A stretch of DNA of 64,000 nt from Cydia pomonella (GCF_033807575.1 NC_084725.1:13799001-13863000), one strand, 5' to 3'. Numbered from the stretch's first letter, positions 44,600 to 55,639 are shown. The notes: generated from the sequence alone by a model not told the origin. A program made the numbers and translations.

Positions 44600-44700
44600 T
44601 ATGCGTGTGCGCGTGCGTGCGTGCGTGCATGCATGCGTGCATGCGTGCATGCGTGCATGCGTGCGTGCGTGTGTGTGTATGTGTGTGTATGTGTGTGTGT
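44600..44700. repeat. GTGC/ATGC/GT alternating repeat
   Basis: About 100 bp of almost pure purine-pyrimidine alternation (GTGCGTGC, GCATGCAT, GTGTGTAT). It is a candidate Z-DNA region. The open frames on both strands are low complexity. Confidence 0.92.
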
Positions 44701-45112
44701 ATGACCAGAGACAGCATCGCGACTGTATCGATACTGTATCGCTGCAAAAAGTCGTCGTGTGTTACCTCCCTTTGATATATCGATTAACTGATTTAAAGAC
44801 CAATTAGGGTTGGGAGCAGTCTATCGATTGAATTAAAGGTCATCGACGAGGGGTATGTTTAATTCTCAGTAAGGCACATATGAAAGTTAGTAACATGTAG
44901 TAACAAAATTTCACTTTAGTGTGGCTTCCAAACTGAAGGTCGTGGGTTCGAATCCTGAATCCTCGAAAGCAAAAAGATTTTAAGTTGTTTTCGGGGAAAA
45001 ATGGAAATATTAAAACAAAAATATTACTTTGCTAATCTGCGAAAAGATAACGTGCTAGTGCATTAATTGCATGTAACAAAACGCAAGTAGGTAATCATAA
45101 GTGTACCTGGTC

Positions 45113-45275
45113 TACGGCTGCCGCGAACTTGACACTGACATATTCGCAAACGTGTGCGTACGAGTAACTTACATGTGCACGCTCTTACTGGCATATTTGT
45201 GCGAGCGACATGTATAGAAAGTAAGTTAGGCAGACGTTAGCGAATATGTCGGTGTCAAGGTCGTAGCAGCCGCAC
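45113..45275. mobile_element. TIR element of about 160 bp
   Basis: CGGCTGCCGCGAACTTGACA and CTGACATATTCGC at the left pair with the right end (GCGAATATGTCGGTGTCAAG, GTAGCAGCCG). Inner pairs fit as well. Confidence 0.82.
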
Positions 45276-45435
45276 AGCATACTGCGAAGAATAAGAATAA
45301 GAAAGTTTTTATTGTCCTCTCTGTAGGTATACATACACATGATCTGTACAAAAAATGGTATCAACAGCTGCCCTTTTTGAACATATAATTCTTAAAACTA
45401 CTAATAAACTAAATATACACTACATTAACCTAAAC

Positions 45436-46290
45436 TTTTCAATTTGTATATCGATGCCTTGATCGGCGAGCTCAGCAGTACACATGTCGGCTGTCATATA
45501 GATAGAGTTTGTTTCAATAACATAAGCTATGCAGATGACATGGTACTGTTGAGCCCGTCAGTTGGTGGTTTGAGATTGCTTATTGAGAAGTGTGAGTCAT
45601 ATGCCCTAACGCATAACCTTAAATATAACGTAAAGAAGAGCGAGTACATGGTCTTCAAAGCGGGAAGCAAGTGCCCATCACACATCCCACCTATTCATTT
45701 GAATGGCATGCAACTAAAAAGGGTTTCCTCATTTAAATACCTTGGGCACTTGGTAACCGACGATTTCCGTGATGACCCTGATATTGAGAGGGAGCGGAGG
45801 GCCTTGGCCGTCAGGGCCAATATGATAGCTCGCAGGTTCAGCCGGTGTACAGCGCCAGTTAAAATAACATTATTTCGAGCATTCTGTACATCGCTGTACA
45901 CCTGCAGCCTGTGGACTCGGTACACGCAAAAGGCTTTTAGCGCCATGCGCGTACAATATAATGACGCGTTCAGGGTACTGTTGCCCCTGCCTCGGTACTG
46001 CAGTGCGTCGGGCATGTTCGCGGATGCACATGTGGACGGATTCCACGCGACGCTCCGCAGGGTGCGCGACAGCCGCCACAGTCTCCTGACCGTCGTGGCT
46101 GACAGATGGGACAGTGGCCTGATAAGGCACTGGTCCTCTCTGCATTTATCTCTAGTACCTAAGATAGTTATTTAAGTTTATTTTTTAAGTTAACCTTAAT
46201 CATAACCTTTAATTCTTAAGATGTACTAACAAAATATGGACTATGTTTGTCTGAAATAAATGCATTTTATTTTATTATTTATGTTGAGAC
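45436..46290 (+). pseudogene. 5'-truncated LINE (family L-Y): last part of reverse transcriptase
   Basis: A 243-codon open frame (45444-46175) begins just before the catalytic YADD (SYADDMVLLSPSVGGLR). It continues with LKYNVKKSEYMVFKAGSKCP and FKYLGHLVTDDFRDDPDIE, and a C-terminal domain with LYTCSLWTRYTQKAFSAMRV. Upstream RT motifs and endonuclease are missing. The 3' end is TTTGTCTGAAATAAATGCAT followed by TTTATTTTATTATTT. A second copy is at 59280-59700 on the minus strand. The clade is not determined. Confidence 0.88.
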
Positions 46291-46498
46291 ATGCATCGTC
46301 AAAAAAAAAAAACAGTTTTGGACAGAGAAGTATGGCGGTCTTTGGTGTCGGAGGCCAAGATCCTCTTCGGGTCGCTACGCCACGGCAGTAAGTATGCATC
46401 GTCAAAAAATTCTTCTCAATCAGCCATTTATTTCACCTACACTTAAAAATATTTCTTTGCAAAAAATTTAATTCGTTAGGTAGTTGTAGTTCATTGCG

Positions 46499-46800
46499 AC
46501 GACCGGTTTGGCCTAGTGGGTAGTGACCCTGCCTACGAAGCTGATGGTCCCGGGTTCAAATCCTGGTAAGGGCATTTATTCGTGTGATGAGCATGGATGT
46601 GTTCATGGGTGTTTTCTATGTCTATAAGTATGTATTTGTCTATATATATATATATATATATATGTATATCGTCGCCTAGTACCCATAGTACAAGCTTTGC
46701 TTAGTTTGGAGCTAAGTCGATTTGTGTAAGATTTTTTTTATTTTTTTTTAATGGCATCGCGCTCCTGGCGCATTCTTGTGTAAGATTGTCCCCAAATATG
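46499..46800 (+). mobile_element. SINE family 1 with a 42-bp micro-insertion
   Basis: The head is GACCGGTTTGGCCTAGTGGG, the B box GGGTTCAAATCC, then the body and a (TA)n stretch. The tail is split at 46734-46775. After the insertion the tail sequence TTGTGTAAGATTGTCCC resumes. Confidence 0.88.
46734..46775 (-). mobile_element. Tiny retro-insertion with a 12-bp target duplication
   Basis: TTGTGTAAGATT flanks it on both sides (46722-46733 and 46776-46787). The insert is a T-rich run followed by ATGGCATCGCGCTCCTGGCG, that is, about 25 nt of transcript plus an A tail on the minus strand. Confidence 0.8.
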
Positions 46801-46945
46801 GATTTATTCTTTGGTGATGACTGTACATAGTACTGTACTTTTTTCGATATTTCAATATTTCCAGCTTATTAAGTTATTATTATCCCTGAAACACGAAACT
46901 TAAGGTGCCGTATGTTCAAAGAGCGGAGTTTAAAATAAAACGTAC

Positions 46946-47160
46946 CGCTTTTTAGGGTTCCGTACCCAAAGGGTAAAACGGGACTCCGCTGTCCGTCCGT
47001 CCGTCCGTCTGTCACCAGGCTGTATCTCATGAACCGTGATAGCTAGACAGTTGAAATTTTCACAGATGATGTATTTCTGTTGCCGCTATAACAACAAATA
47101 CTAAAAAATACGGAACCCTCGGTGGGCGAGTCCGACTCGCACTTGTCCGATTTTTTTTTT
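46946..47160 (+). mobile_element. GGGTTCCGTA repeat family, copy 1
   Basis: It starts TTTTTAGGGTTCCGTACCCA, contains CTGTCCGTCCGTCCG and CATGAACCGTGATAGCTAGA, and ends GGGCGAGTCCGACTCGCACT then TTGTCCGATTTTTTTT. GGTTCCGTA at the start and TACGGAACC near the end are inverted. Confidence 0.82.
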
Positions 47161-47246
47161 GAGAACAACACAGTTGTCAAACATGTAATTAGCAATCTAA
47201 AGAATTTTCTCTAGGGTCTTCAGAGATTCGAATCCAGATTTTTTAT

Positions 47247-47495
47247 CACTAAGACTCCGCTGTCCGTCCGTCCGGCCGTCCGTCTGTCACCAGGCTGTAT
47301 TTCATGAACCGTGATAGTTAGACAGTAGAAATTTTCACAGAGTGTATATTTCTGTTGCCGCTATGTCAACAAATATTAAGAAATAGAATAAAATAAATAT
47401 TAATGGGGGATCCCATACAACAAACGCGATTTTTTTGCGTAATGGTACGGAACCCTTCGTGCGCGACTCCGAATCGCACTTGGCCGGTTTTTTTG
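47247..47495 (+). mobile_element. GGGTTCCGTA repeat family, copy 2 (5' truncated)
   Basis: It starts within ACTCCGCTGTCCGTCCGTCC and shares CATGAACCGTGATAGTTAGA, GGTACGGAACCC and CGCACTTGGCCGGTTTTTTT. Confidence 0.82.
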
Positions 47496-48037
47496 ACTTT
47501 CGCTCGATAGTGATTATTACTAACATAAGTCAACGCAAAAAATATGAAAATTGCTTCTAAATATGAGCAATTTTATTTATGAAAGGACTCGGCTATTACT
47601 TTTTTTAAACGTACAACAAATTAAATTTCAACATGATATCCGCGATCCCGAGCACGCACATCCTTCTCGGTCACACTTACGGTCAGTGAAAGTGAGAGAA
47701 GAACATGAACCTACAGGGCCTTAACATAATCCCATTTATTTATCAAATTGCTTCAAAAATTGTATCACCAACCCTTCACTGTACCATTGCAATCTGAACC
47801 TTAACCCCTTCGAATAAAGTCCTCCTGAACCGTAGTGACCTTACCTAATTTCCATACGGTCAGCCCATAGTGTATGGCAAGCAGTTTTATACCTTAAATG
47901 TATGAGGGTCAAGATTAAAATGACTTGGGGTTGAAGTTCTATTTTTAGATGTTTGAGGCTTGAATGGTTCATTTGTGTGGAGGTCAGTCACTGCCGTGAT
48001 CCTAGTACAGTCAACACACACAACAACATAGGTACAC

Positions 48038-48832
48038 TGGTTTTAGGGTTCCGTAGCCAAATGGCAAAAAACGGAACCCTTATAGATTCGTCATGTCCGT
48101 CTGTCTGTCCGATTATGTCACCGCCACTTTTTGCCGAAACTAATTTTTACACAAACAGAAAAAAAAACAATAAATTTTGGGGGTTCCCCATACTTAGAAC
48201 TGAAACTCGAAAAATCTTTTTTCATCAAACCCATACGTGTGGGATATCTATGGATAGGTCTTCAAAAATGATATTTAGGTTTCTAATATCATTTTTTTCT
48301 AAACTGAATAGTTTACGTGAGAGACACTTCCAAAGTGAAAAAAATTGTGTCCCCCCCCCCCCTCTAACTTCTAAAATAGCAGAATGAAAAATCAAAAAAA
48401 TATATATGATATACATTACCATGGAAACTTCCACTCAAAATTGGTTTGAACGAGATCTAGTAAGTAGTTTTTTTTTTAATACGTCATAAAAATTAAAAAA
48501 AAATATTTTTTTCATCAAACCCATACGTTTGGGGTATCTATGGATAGGTCTTCAAAAATGATATGTAGGTTCCTAATATCATTTTTGTCTAAACTGAATA
48601 GTTTGCGCGAGAGACACTTCCAAAGTGAAAAAAAGTGTGTCCCCCCCCCCCCCCCTGTAACTTCTAAAATAACAGAATGAAAAATCTAAAAAAATATATG
48701 ATATACATTACCATGCAAACTTCCACCGAAAATTGGTTTGAACGAGATCTAGTAAGTAGTTTTTTTTAATACGTCATAAATGGTACGAAACCCTTCATGG
48801 GCGAGTCCGACTCGCACTTGGCCGCTTTTTTT
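48038..48832 (+). mobile_element. GGGTTCCGTA repeat family, long variant with internal duplication
   Basis: The start GGGTTCCGTAGCCAAATGGC and end GGGCGAGTCCGACTCGCACT, then TGGCCGCTTTTTTTT, belong to the family. The interior carries two copies (about 48215-48470 and 48508-48770) of a block with CATCAAACCCATACGT, GGATAGGTCTTCAAAAATGA, a poly-C run and GGTTTGAACGAGATCTAGTA. The open frames across it are not genes. Confidence 0.82.
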
Positions 48833-48930
48833 TCTTAATTTGAAGGGTATATTTCTGAGCTTCAATGAAATGACTTTCACAAAGACACCGGTATTCTGAT
48901 TAACTCCATTTTGAACATATTTTTTTTCTC

Positions 48931-49169
48931 AACTGAAATAAATGTCATATACTAAGAAAAAGTGACCAAGGTTAGGGGTGGCTAGGGGGCGCCATCAGCC
49001 TTCAGTAAGAAATGCATATACTTGAAAAATTCGATGAATGCTACCGTGACCCCGGTGGCCGAGTGGCTCAGGCACCTGCCGCGATAGCAGGGGACGCCTG
49101 GTTCGATTCCAGCCTGGGGCACTGGAGGCCTTGGTCACTTTTTCTTAGTATATGACATTTACTTCAGTT
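48931..49169. mobile_element. TIR element with an internal tRNA-like segment
   Basis: The terminal inverted repeats are about 41 bp (AACTGAAATAAATGTCATAT at the left; the right end is its mate, nearly identical). Inside, 49060-49124 resembles a class II tRNA: GGCCGAGTGGCTCAGGCACC (A box), GCGATAGCAGGG and GGTTCGATTCC (B box). A related, broken copy is at 28105-28335. Confidence 0.85.
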
Positions 49170-49928
49170 TATAATTTATATAGTTGTGTTTCAACTCAAA
49201 TATAAACAAATTAAAATATTTTCTGAAAATAATTTGATTTGTTCTAATAGTATTTTTTTTCTGTTAGGATCCAGTACGAGCGTGTACACTTGTCTTAGTA
49301 GTAGTAGTCATGCATGAAAGTGGGTCTATGCGGTGAGCATTTTATTTCCAAGTATGAAATTTTTCATTTTCTACGATAAGCAATTGAAATTTTGCTTTAA
49401 ATGGATTTGTTATACAATTTCCTTTCTGTATTTAACTGCCTAATTTATAAATAACGATAGTTTAGGTAAATTGTTAATTGAAAGTACCCTCAAGATATGA
49501 AAGTTTATACTCGGTCATGTTTTTTTAACATGCATTTTACATTCCTCGTATTCGAAATGAAAAGTAGAGTATTTGACTCGGATGAAAGACATCATTTCAG
49601 CTACGGACTATTGGCATTCTCACTGCGTTCGAGCGCGAAACTACCTCGACAGAAATGAGTGCCTTTCATCCCTTGGTGAAATCTACTATCAGTGTTTAGT
49701 GCGAGTTAATACATTTGCTACAAAACGCAACTAAATACTATCTCAGACGATCGATGTTGGAAATAATATTGATTTGCCAAAGTTCAATTGTTTGGTTGAG
49801 TTAAAAGGCAATACTTACATGGTGAAATTCAATGTGATGTGATGAGGTGATCAGTAACCATTTTTTCTAATTCAGTCATCGACGGCGATAATATTTATAT
49901 AGCACTAAGACAATTCTAATTTACTTTT
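49170..49928. other. No gene seen
   Basis: AT-rich unique-looking sequence. A segment around 49395-49720 (ACTGCCTAATTTATAAATAACG, GCCTTTCATCCC) has an inverted counterpart near 52190-52400, possibly two edges of an old element. Confidence 0.4.
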
Positions 49929-50285
49929 TTTTTATACTACGCCGGTAGCAAACAAGCACGCTGATGATAAGCAGTCTCCGTAGCCTATGTACGCCTGCAA
50001 CTCCAGAGGAGTTACATGCGCGTTGCCGACCCTAGCCCCCCCCCCCCCCCCTCCCCCTCGTTGAGCTCTGGCAAACTTACTCACCGGCTGGAACACAACA
50101 CTATGAGTAGGGTTTAGTGTTATTTGGCTGCGGTTTTCTGTAAGGTGGAGGTACTTCCCCAGTTGGGCTCTGCTCTAGATCTGGAATGACATCTACTGGC
50201 TGTGCCCTACCACACAAAGCGAGATGATACTCACAATGCCCATACCTCTCTTTTGGACGTAGTTTAAGGATGTACCCGGGTCCAA
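49929..50285 (-). mobile_element. Family A retroelement repeat, minus strand, full length
   Basis: Reverse complement of the copy at 30297: starts (on minus) CCCGGGTACATCCTTAAACT, contains GCAGAGCCCAACTGGGGAAG, a poly-G tract and GGGTCGGCAACGCGCATGTA, and ends with ACGTAGTATAAAAAAA-type sequence. Confidence 0.85.
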
Positions 50286-50544
50286 AACTTTTTCTTATAC
50301 CAAATTTTTAAGTGGAAATTAAGTTTTAATTGAAATTTATTGTCACTCTACCAATGGTTCAGTATGTAGCTATGAGCAGTAAAGAACTAGACCCTTATGA
50401 GCTGTCAATTAGTGCACCTACTGCCCTTCAATAAAAGTAGGGTGTCCATGTATCCAGTGGTTATTAATTTTAACGTTATCATTAACCGTAATTAATTAGA
50501 CGGTGAAGCTTGCATGATCTTACGTATTAAATTTTATTTAGGTT

Positions 50545-50876
50545 AATTATTAAGCGCTGGTGGCCTAGCGTTAAGAGCGTGCGACTTACAATTCGGACGT
50601 CGCGAGTTCAAACTCCGGCTCGTACCAATGAGTTTTTCGGAACTTATGTACGAAATATCATTTGATATTTACCAGTCGCTTTTCGGTGAAGGAAAACATC
50701 GTGAGGAAACTGGACTAATCCCAAGAAGGCCTAGTTTACCCTCTCGGTTGGAAGGTCAGATGGCAGTCGCTTTCGTAAAACCTAGTGCCTACGCCAAATC
50801 TTGGGATTAGTTGTCAAGCGGACAGGCTCCCAAGAGCCGTGGCAAAATGCCGGGACAACGCGAGGAAGATGGAGGA
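50545..50876 (+). mobile_element. SINE family 2, full length
   Basis: The head is GCTGGTGGCCTAGCGTTAAG with GAGTTCAAACTCC (B box). The body is AATATCATTTGATATTTACC and AGTCGCTTTTCGGTGAAGG. The 3' end is GGGACAACGCGAGGAAGATG. The 60-codon frame in it is an artefact. Confidence 0.88.
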
Positions 50877-50952
50877 GTTATTAATTTTGTACTCTAGATA
50901 AATTTGTGATATACATCGTCTTAAATATGTATAACACCATCAGTACCCCACC

Positions 50953-51329
50953 CGTTACCCGGGTACGTCCTTAAACTACGTCCACAAGAGAGGTATGGGC
51001 ATTGTGAATGTCATCTTGCTTTGTGTGGTAGGGCACAGCACAGCGGATGTCATTCCAGATCTAGAGCAGAGCCCAACTGGGGAAGTACCTCCACCTTACA
51101 GAAAACCGCAGCCAAATAACACTAGATGATGACTAGACCCTACTCATAGTGTTGTGTTCCTGCCGGTGAGTAAGGTTGCAAGAGCTCAACGAGGGGGGGG
51201 GGGGAGGGGTGTTAGGGTCGGCAACGCGCATGTAACTCCTATGGAGTTGCAGGTGTACATAGGCTACGGAGACTGCTTACCATCAGGCGGGCCGTATGCT
51301 TGCTTGCCACCGACGTAGTATAAAAAAAA
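50953..51329 (+). mobile_element. Family A retroelement repeat, full length
   Basis: CCCGGGTACGTCCTTAAACT to GCCACCGACGTAGTATAAAA, including a poly-G tract at about 51194-51207. With the copy at 49929 it forms an inverted pair about 670 bp apart. Confidence 0.87.
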
Positions 51330-51641
51330 AGTACGTAGTAAGGTTGTAGCCAAGCGAATATTGGCATTATCATACCAACTTACAAAGGTACAAACAAATT
51401 CATATATTAAATTTGTTGTAGAGTTTTTAGGTCGCACCACCCCACCCCGTCATGTCAATTTTCTTGAAAGTTATTTCAAATCCTCCCCGGCTGGCGCCGT
51501 TTTTCTTAAAGGGCGCGTATGTAGGGCACTGGCTTTTGGGGTGGCGGGGGTAGGGGCATAGGTTCGGTTCTGGACTGGGCTTCAAGTTTTAGAGAGCGAT
51601 AGAGGTCATTTTAAAATTCTAACATCATACTGCGGTGGCAG

Positions 51642-51744
51642 CATGGTTCCATTTTTATCACTTGTCACTATGCCCGTCACTTTCGCGCTTACATACTTGA
51701 TAGAACGTGACAGGCATGGTGACAAATGATAAAAAGCCGACCAT
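51642..51744. mobile_element. Foldback element of about 100 bp
   Basis: ATGGTTCCATTTTTATCACT and TGTCACTATGCC at the left pair with GGCATGGTGACAAATGATAA and CCGACCAT at the right. Confidence 0.8.
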
Positions 51745-51889
51745 CTTAGCCCTACTGGATTTCTGGTCAAAAGACGTTATATTGCTGGGCCTTGGCCTCT
51801 TTCTATATACAAGAGTCTGGGATATACCTAGTTCCCACGTCAGCTCAATGTTAAATTCTAGCCACGTGAAGCTAAAAGAACCCTACTTT

Positions 51890-52150
51890 TTACAAGCTTT
51901 TATTTAACTTACCCTGTTAGTAAGTTTGTTGGTTTGTTAGTTAGTGTGGGTCAAATCTGGGAAGCAAAATTTGACCGATTCCCAACTGAGCTGATTTTTT
52001 GCATACATATGTAAATCTGATGACAATGCAATATTATGATGACATGGACCTGATCTGATGATGGAGACAGGAGGTGGCCATGGGAATTCTGTGATAAAAC
52101 AACGCAAACGAATTGTGTTTGAGGTTTTTAGAATTCTCTCGATGTTAGAT
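51890..52150 (+). repeat. Dispersed repeat family B, long copy
   Basis: AAGCTTTTATTTAACTTACC, then GACAATGCAATATTATGATG, CTGATCTGATGATGGAGACA, GAATTCTGTGATAAAACAAC and GTTTTTAGAATTCTCTCGAT. The same order occurs at 56045-56290. Confidence 0.8.
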
Positions 52151-52778
52151 TAGCCTCAATAGTAAATTGTTAACCAAGGGATGAAATGGTGCCTTTCACC
52201 CGAGTTAAACTCTCTACTTTTCATAACGAATACGAGGAAAGTAAAATACATGTACATTTTAAAAAATACGACTAAGTATAAAATACAGTAGCATTTCTTG
52301 AGGGTACTTTTAATCAACAATTTAGGTAAAAATATCGTTATTTATGGAATGGAGAGTTAATTATGAAAATTGTACAACAAATTCATTTAAAACCAAAATT
52401 TCAATTGCTTAAAGAAAAATAGTACTGGGAAAATAAAGTGCTCTAGTCTAGAAACGTATCATTTTCTACCCACTTTATAGAACAACAACGACCCACATTC
52501 AGTATATACACTGGCACATCTGCAAAAAAGAAACTTAACTATTATAAAGTTCCTTTAAAAAAGGGCGGGTATGAAAATTTTCCCTCCGTGACCCCGTTTC
52601 AGAAATGTGATTTCTTATTTTTTATTGCTTCTTGGGGAGGTTTATTTTGGCCATTGTACGTTCACTTTGGTTTATATGTATTTGTTTATGAAAGTACGGT
52701 ACTTAGACACTACGCTGCGTATAGCGTCACATTGTATAAAAAGAAAAAGGCAGAAATTTTGATATAGTGTTAACTGAA

Positions 52779-52977
52779 GGCCTTAAGTGTAAGGCCTGAG
52801 TGGACGCTCGAAGCGGAGCGTTCGGTGGGGCGTGTAGCGTGGCGTCGGGCTCACAAGTGATATGAGTAGCGTGCACTATGGCCGCTCCTATACGTTTGCA
52901 TTTGTTTAACATGCACGCCGCACGCCGCTCCGCTGCACGCCCGACTCGAACGTCCACTCGGGTCTTACACTAAGGCG
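52779..52977. mobile_element. TIR element of about 200 bp, CG-rich
   Basis: CCTTAAGTGTAAGGCCTGAG and TGGACGCTCGAA at the left pair with the right end CGAACGTCCACTCGGGTCTT, ACACTAAGG. The interior is also partly self-complementary (GCGTGCA/TGCACGC). Confidence 0.82.
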
Positions 52978-53264
52978 ACAAACCAAGCGTATAGGTTACT
53001 ATCCTGTCCTGGCCAGTGCCGGCCACGGCTGGGTTTGTACTAGCTATTGAGAGCGACGATCGTGAGCTCTCAGGTGGCTGACGTAGCCTAGTTTTGCAGT
53101 AAATGTACGACCAGACTCACCACAGGTCATCCCACAAACAAAATTGTAGTTGATGCTGTTGATGACCACAGATGGTCGAGAATTTATCTTGTCACGCTTC
53201 CCAATTATATTCATTGCCCGCCAGAATCATGGACGGGACAGCCATTGTTAAGTACTAGCTGTTG

Positions 53265-53700
53265 CCCACGACTTCGTCCGCGTTGATTTATTTCCCGAAA
53301 CACACATTCAACACCTTTTTTACCCTAATAGGGGATGGGTTTTGAAAAACGCTGAAATTACTTTTCTTGTATTTGTATGTGTTATTACAAAGTTTCAAGT
53401 TCCTAACTAAATATAAAACATGATCCCCATACTAACTTTTTAGTACCCCGTTAGGGGATGAATTTCCTAGAACGCTGAAATAACTTTTCTTCTATTATAA
53501 TTACCTTTTAACAAAGCTTCAAGTTCCTGGCTTAAAATAAAACCTGAAAGCCTTACAAACGTTCATCCCCTTTTTAACCCGCTTAGGGGATGAATTTTCA
53601 AATACGCTAAAGGTACTTTTCTTTTAGTTTAATTTAAATAACTTTTCACGAAGTTTCAATTTTTCAAAATCGCTCTTATCTCTTGTACATTTTATAAATG
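53265..53700 (+). repeat. Dispersed repeat with three internal copies
   Basis: It starts GCTGTTGCCCACGACTTCGT. A block of about 120 bp with TAGGGGATG, then CGCTGAAAT-ACTTTTCTT and AGTTTCAAGTTCCT follows, repeated three times with decay. Confidence 0.65.
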
Positions 53701-54179
53701 TAACTTAATTCATAATTCATAATTATAATAATTCATAATTTTTTATTGGATGAAAGTGAGTACAAAAGGTGTTAGTATATACAAAAGTTCATCACAATCT
53801 GCCGAGATCCAGCACGCAATATATATCTTATTGTACTAGTACCTATATCTAAGACTACGAACTAAATTAATTTAGCTATATCTAGTCATTAAATTATTAA
53901 AAACATGCTACTACAAACCTTTATACGACAAATATTCTTGTAGGGAGTAAAATTGCTTGTTCAAGAGCCACTTAGTGTGTATATTTCTTCTAGTTTTTGT
54001 AGTTTTCGTTCTGCGTTGATGAATCAGTCAGTCAGTCAGTCAGGGGACGCGCCTTTATATATTATATATAAGGTAACACACACACAAACACACATAAAAA
54101 CACAGTAAGTAGGTAAGGATACACAGTTATAATTTTTTAAATAGTATTTTATACAATCGTAATATAATATAGTACATTA

Positions 54180-54296
54180 CGATACAAGTGCGAAAAATAG
54201 GAAATTCGAATCGAGTGGCGATAAATTAAAACACGACCGAAGGGAGTGTTTTAAATCGACACGAGTTGCGAATTACCTATTCGCACATGTATCGTA
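54180..54296. mobile_element. Palindromic foldback element of about 117 bp
   Basis: ACGATACAAGTGCGAAAAAT pairs with ATTCGCACATGTATCGT. The centre has AAAACACGACCGAAGGGAGT pairing with itself at GTGTTTT. Confidence 0.82.
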
Positions 54297-54374
54297 CAAC
54301 GTTTTACAGTACATATGGCCCTTTAAATGTTCGACACAGTAACGTAATATGCTACTTCTCGCACTAGTGCTAAA

Positions 54375-54606
54375 AAGTAGCCCCATATGTACTGTAAAAG
54401 TAGCCCCATATGTACTGTAAAAGTAGCCCCATATGTACTGTAAAAGTAGCCCCATATGTACTGTAAAAGTAGCCCCATATGTACTGTAAAAGTAGCCCCA
54501 TATGTACTGTAAAAGTAGCCCCATATGTACTGTAAAAGTAGCCCCATATGTACTGTAAAAGTAGCCCCATATGTACTGTAAAAGTAGCCCCATATGTACT
54601 GTAAAA
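54375..54606. repeat. 23-bp satellite, 10 units, nearly perfect
   Basis: The unit AGTAGCCCCATATGTACTGT plus AAA is repeated without visible change. A half unit in inverted orientation (TTTTACAGTACATATGG) lies at 54303-54319. Since 23 is not a multiple of three, the three staggered antisense frames (MGLLLQYIWGYFYSTYGA...) are artefacts. The unit contains CATATG, an E-box. Confidence 0.96.
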
Positions 54607-54849
54607 GAGCTTTTCAGTCGAGTACCGTGTGCAACGAACCTTGCCGAGTTAACGATAACGAAATAAAGATAACTGAAGTGACCTATCCGAAGAACTTCTC
54701 AATAAGTTGGATTGCCTTCTCAACAATTGCATTCGTTTAATTTTTTGCCTTCGCAAATATGACCATATCGCTCTCGGCTTGGCTGGCTTCCCATCCGTCA
54801 ACGACGCAATGTTCACATGCTTTGCTCCACACTCTCCTGTATACCTCAA

Positions 54850-55340
54850 GTCCCTTTTTAGGGGTTCCGTAGTCAACTAGGAACCCTTATAGTTTCATCA
54901 TGTCCGTTTGTCTGTCCGGCCGCGGTTTTGCTCCGTAATCGTGAGTGCTAGAAAGCTGCAATTTGGCATGGATACATAAATCATGCATGGCGACAGAACG
55001 GTAAAAAAATACAATAAGTTGTTTAGGGTACCAAAATGTTTTTTTTTTCGCTTTTACTCAGTGGTGTGGGGTATCGTTGGATAGGTCTTTCAAAATAAAT
55101 ACGGTCTCCAAAAACAATTTTTGATAAAGTGAATATTTTCAGAAATAGTCGCTCCGGAATGAAAATATATATGTTCCTCTAACTTTTGAACCAAAAATAT
55201 ACTAAAAATAAAAATATAATTTTGGTCCAAAAATATAAAAGAAATCATAAAACAAAAGCTCGATAAATACTTTCAATAAAAACTATAGTAAACGTGATCA
55301 GTGTATCCATTTTTGTCTTTTCTTAGTAAAAAGACGCCCA
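54850..55340 (+). mobile_element. GGGTTCCGTA repeat family, another subtype
   Basis: TTTTTAGGGGTTCCGTAGTC, AACCCTTATAGTTTCATCAT, TGGCATGGATACATAAATCA and GGTATCGTTGGATAGGTCTT. This is the same subtype as the split copy at 20580-21290. Confidence 0.78.
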
Positions 55341-55370
55341 AAGCGCTGCGAAGTACTTACCTCCGTATAA

Positions 55371-55628
55371 ATAAATAATATTAAATAAATATTTAGGAAG
55401 AATCTTACACAAATCGACCTAGCCCAAACTACGCAAAGCTTGTACTATGGGTACTAGGCGACGATATACATACGTATATAGATAGAAACATCTTTACATA
55501 CAAAATACCCATGGCTCGGGAACAAATATCTCTTTTAATTTGACAAATAAATGCCCTTACCGGGATTCGAACCCGGGACCCTCGGCTTCATAGACAGGGT
55601 TACTACCCACTAGGCCAGACCGGTCGTC
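55371..55628 (-). mobile_element. SINE family 1, full length (diverged subtype)
   Basis: On the minus strand: GACCGGTCTGGCCTAGTGGG, GGGTTCGAATCCC (a perfect B box palindrome), and a tail with TGGGCTAGGTCGATTTGTGT. The subtype tail (CGATTTGTG) also occurs at 46499 and 58797. Confidence 0.9.
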
Positions 55629-55639
55629 AAAAATATAAT

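Noticed and set aside
44930..44965. B-box-like GTGGGTTCGAATCC, possible tRNA or SINE
   Set aside because: No A box or tail at the right distance; perhaps a remnant, too short to call.
49060..49124. Possible tRNA gene (GGCCGAGTGGCTCAGGCACC with GGTTCGATTCC)
   Set aside because: It lies inside an element with 41-bp inverted ends, the acceptor stem is not convincing, and a related diverged copy exists; it is better called tRNA-like.
54273..54593. Three staggered antisense frames rich in LLLQYIWGYFYSTYGA
   Set aside because: The 23-bp satellite reads open in all three phases; this is not a secreted or membrane peptide gene.
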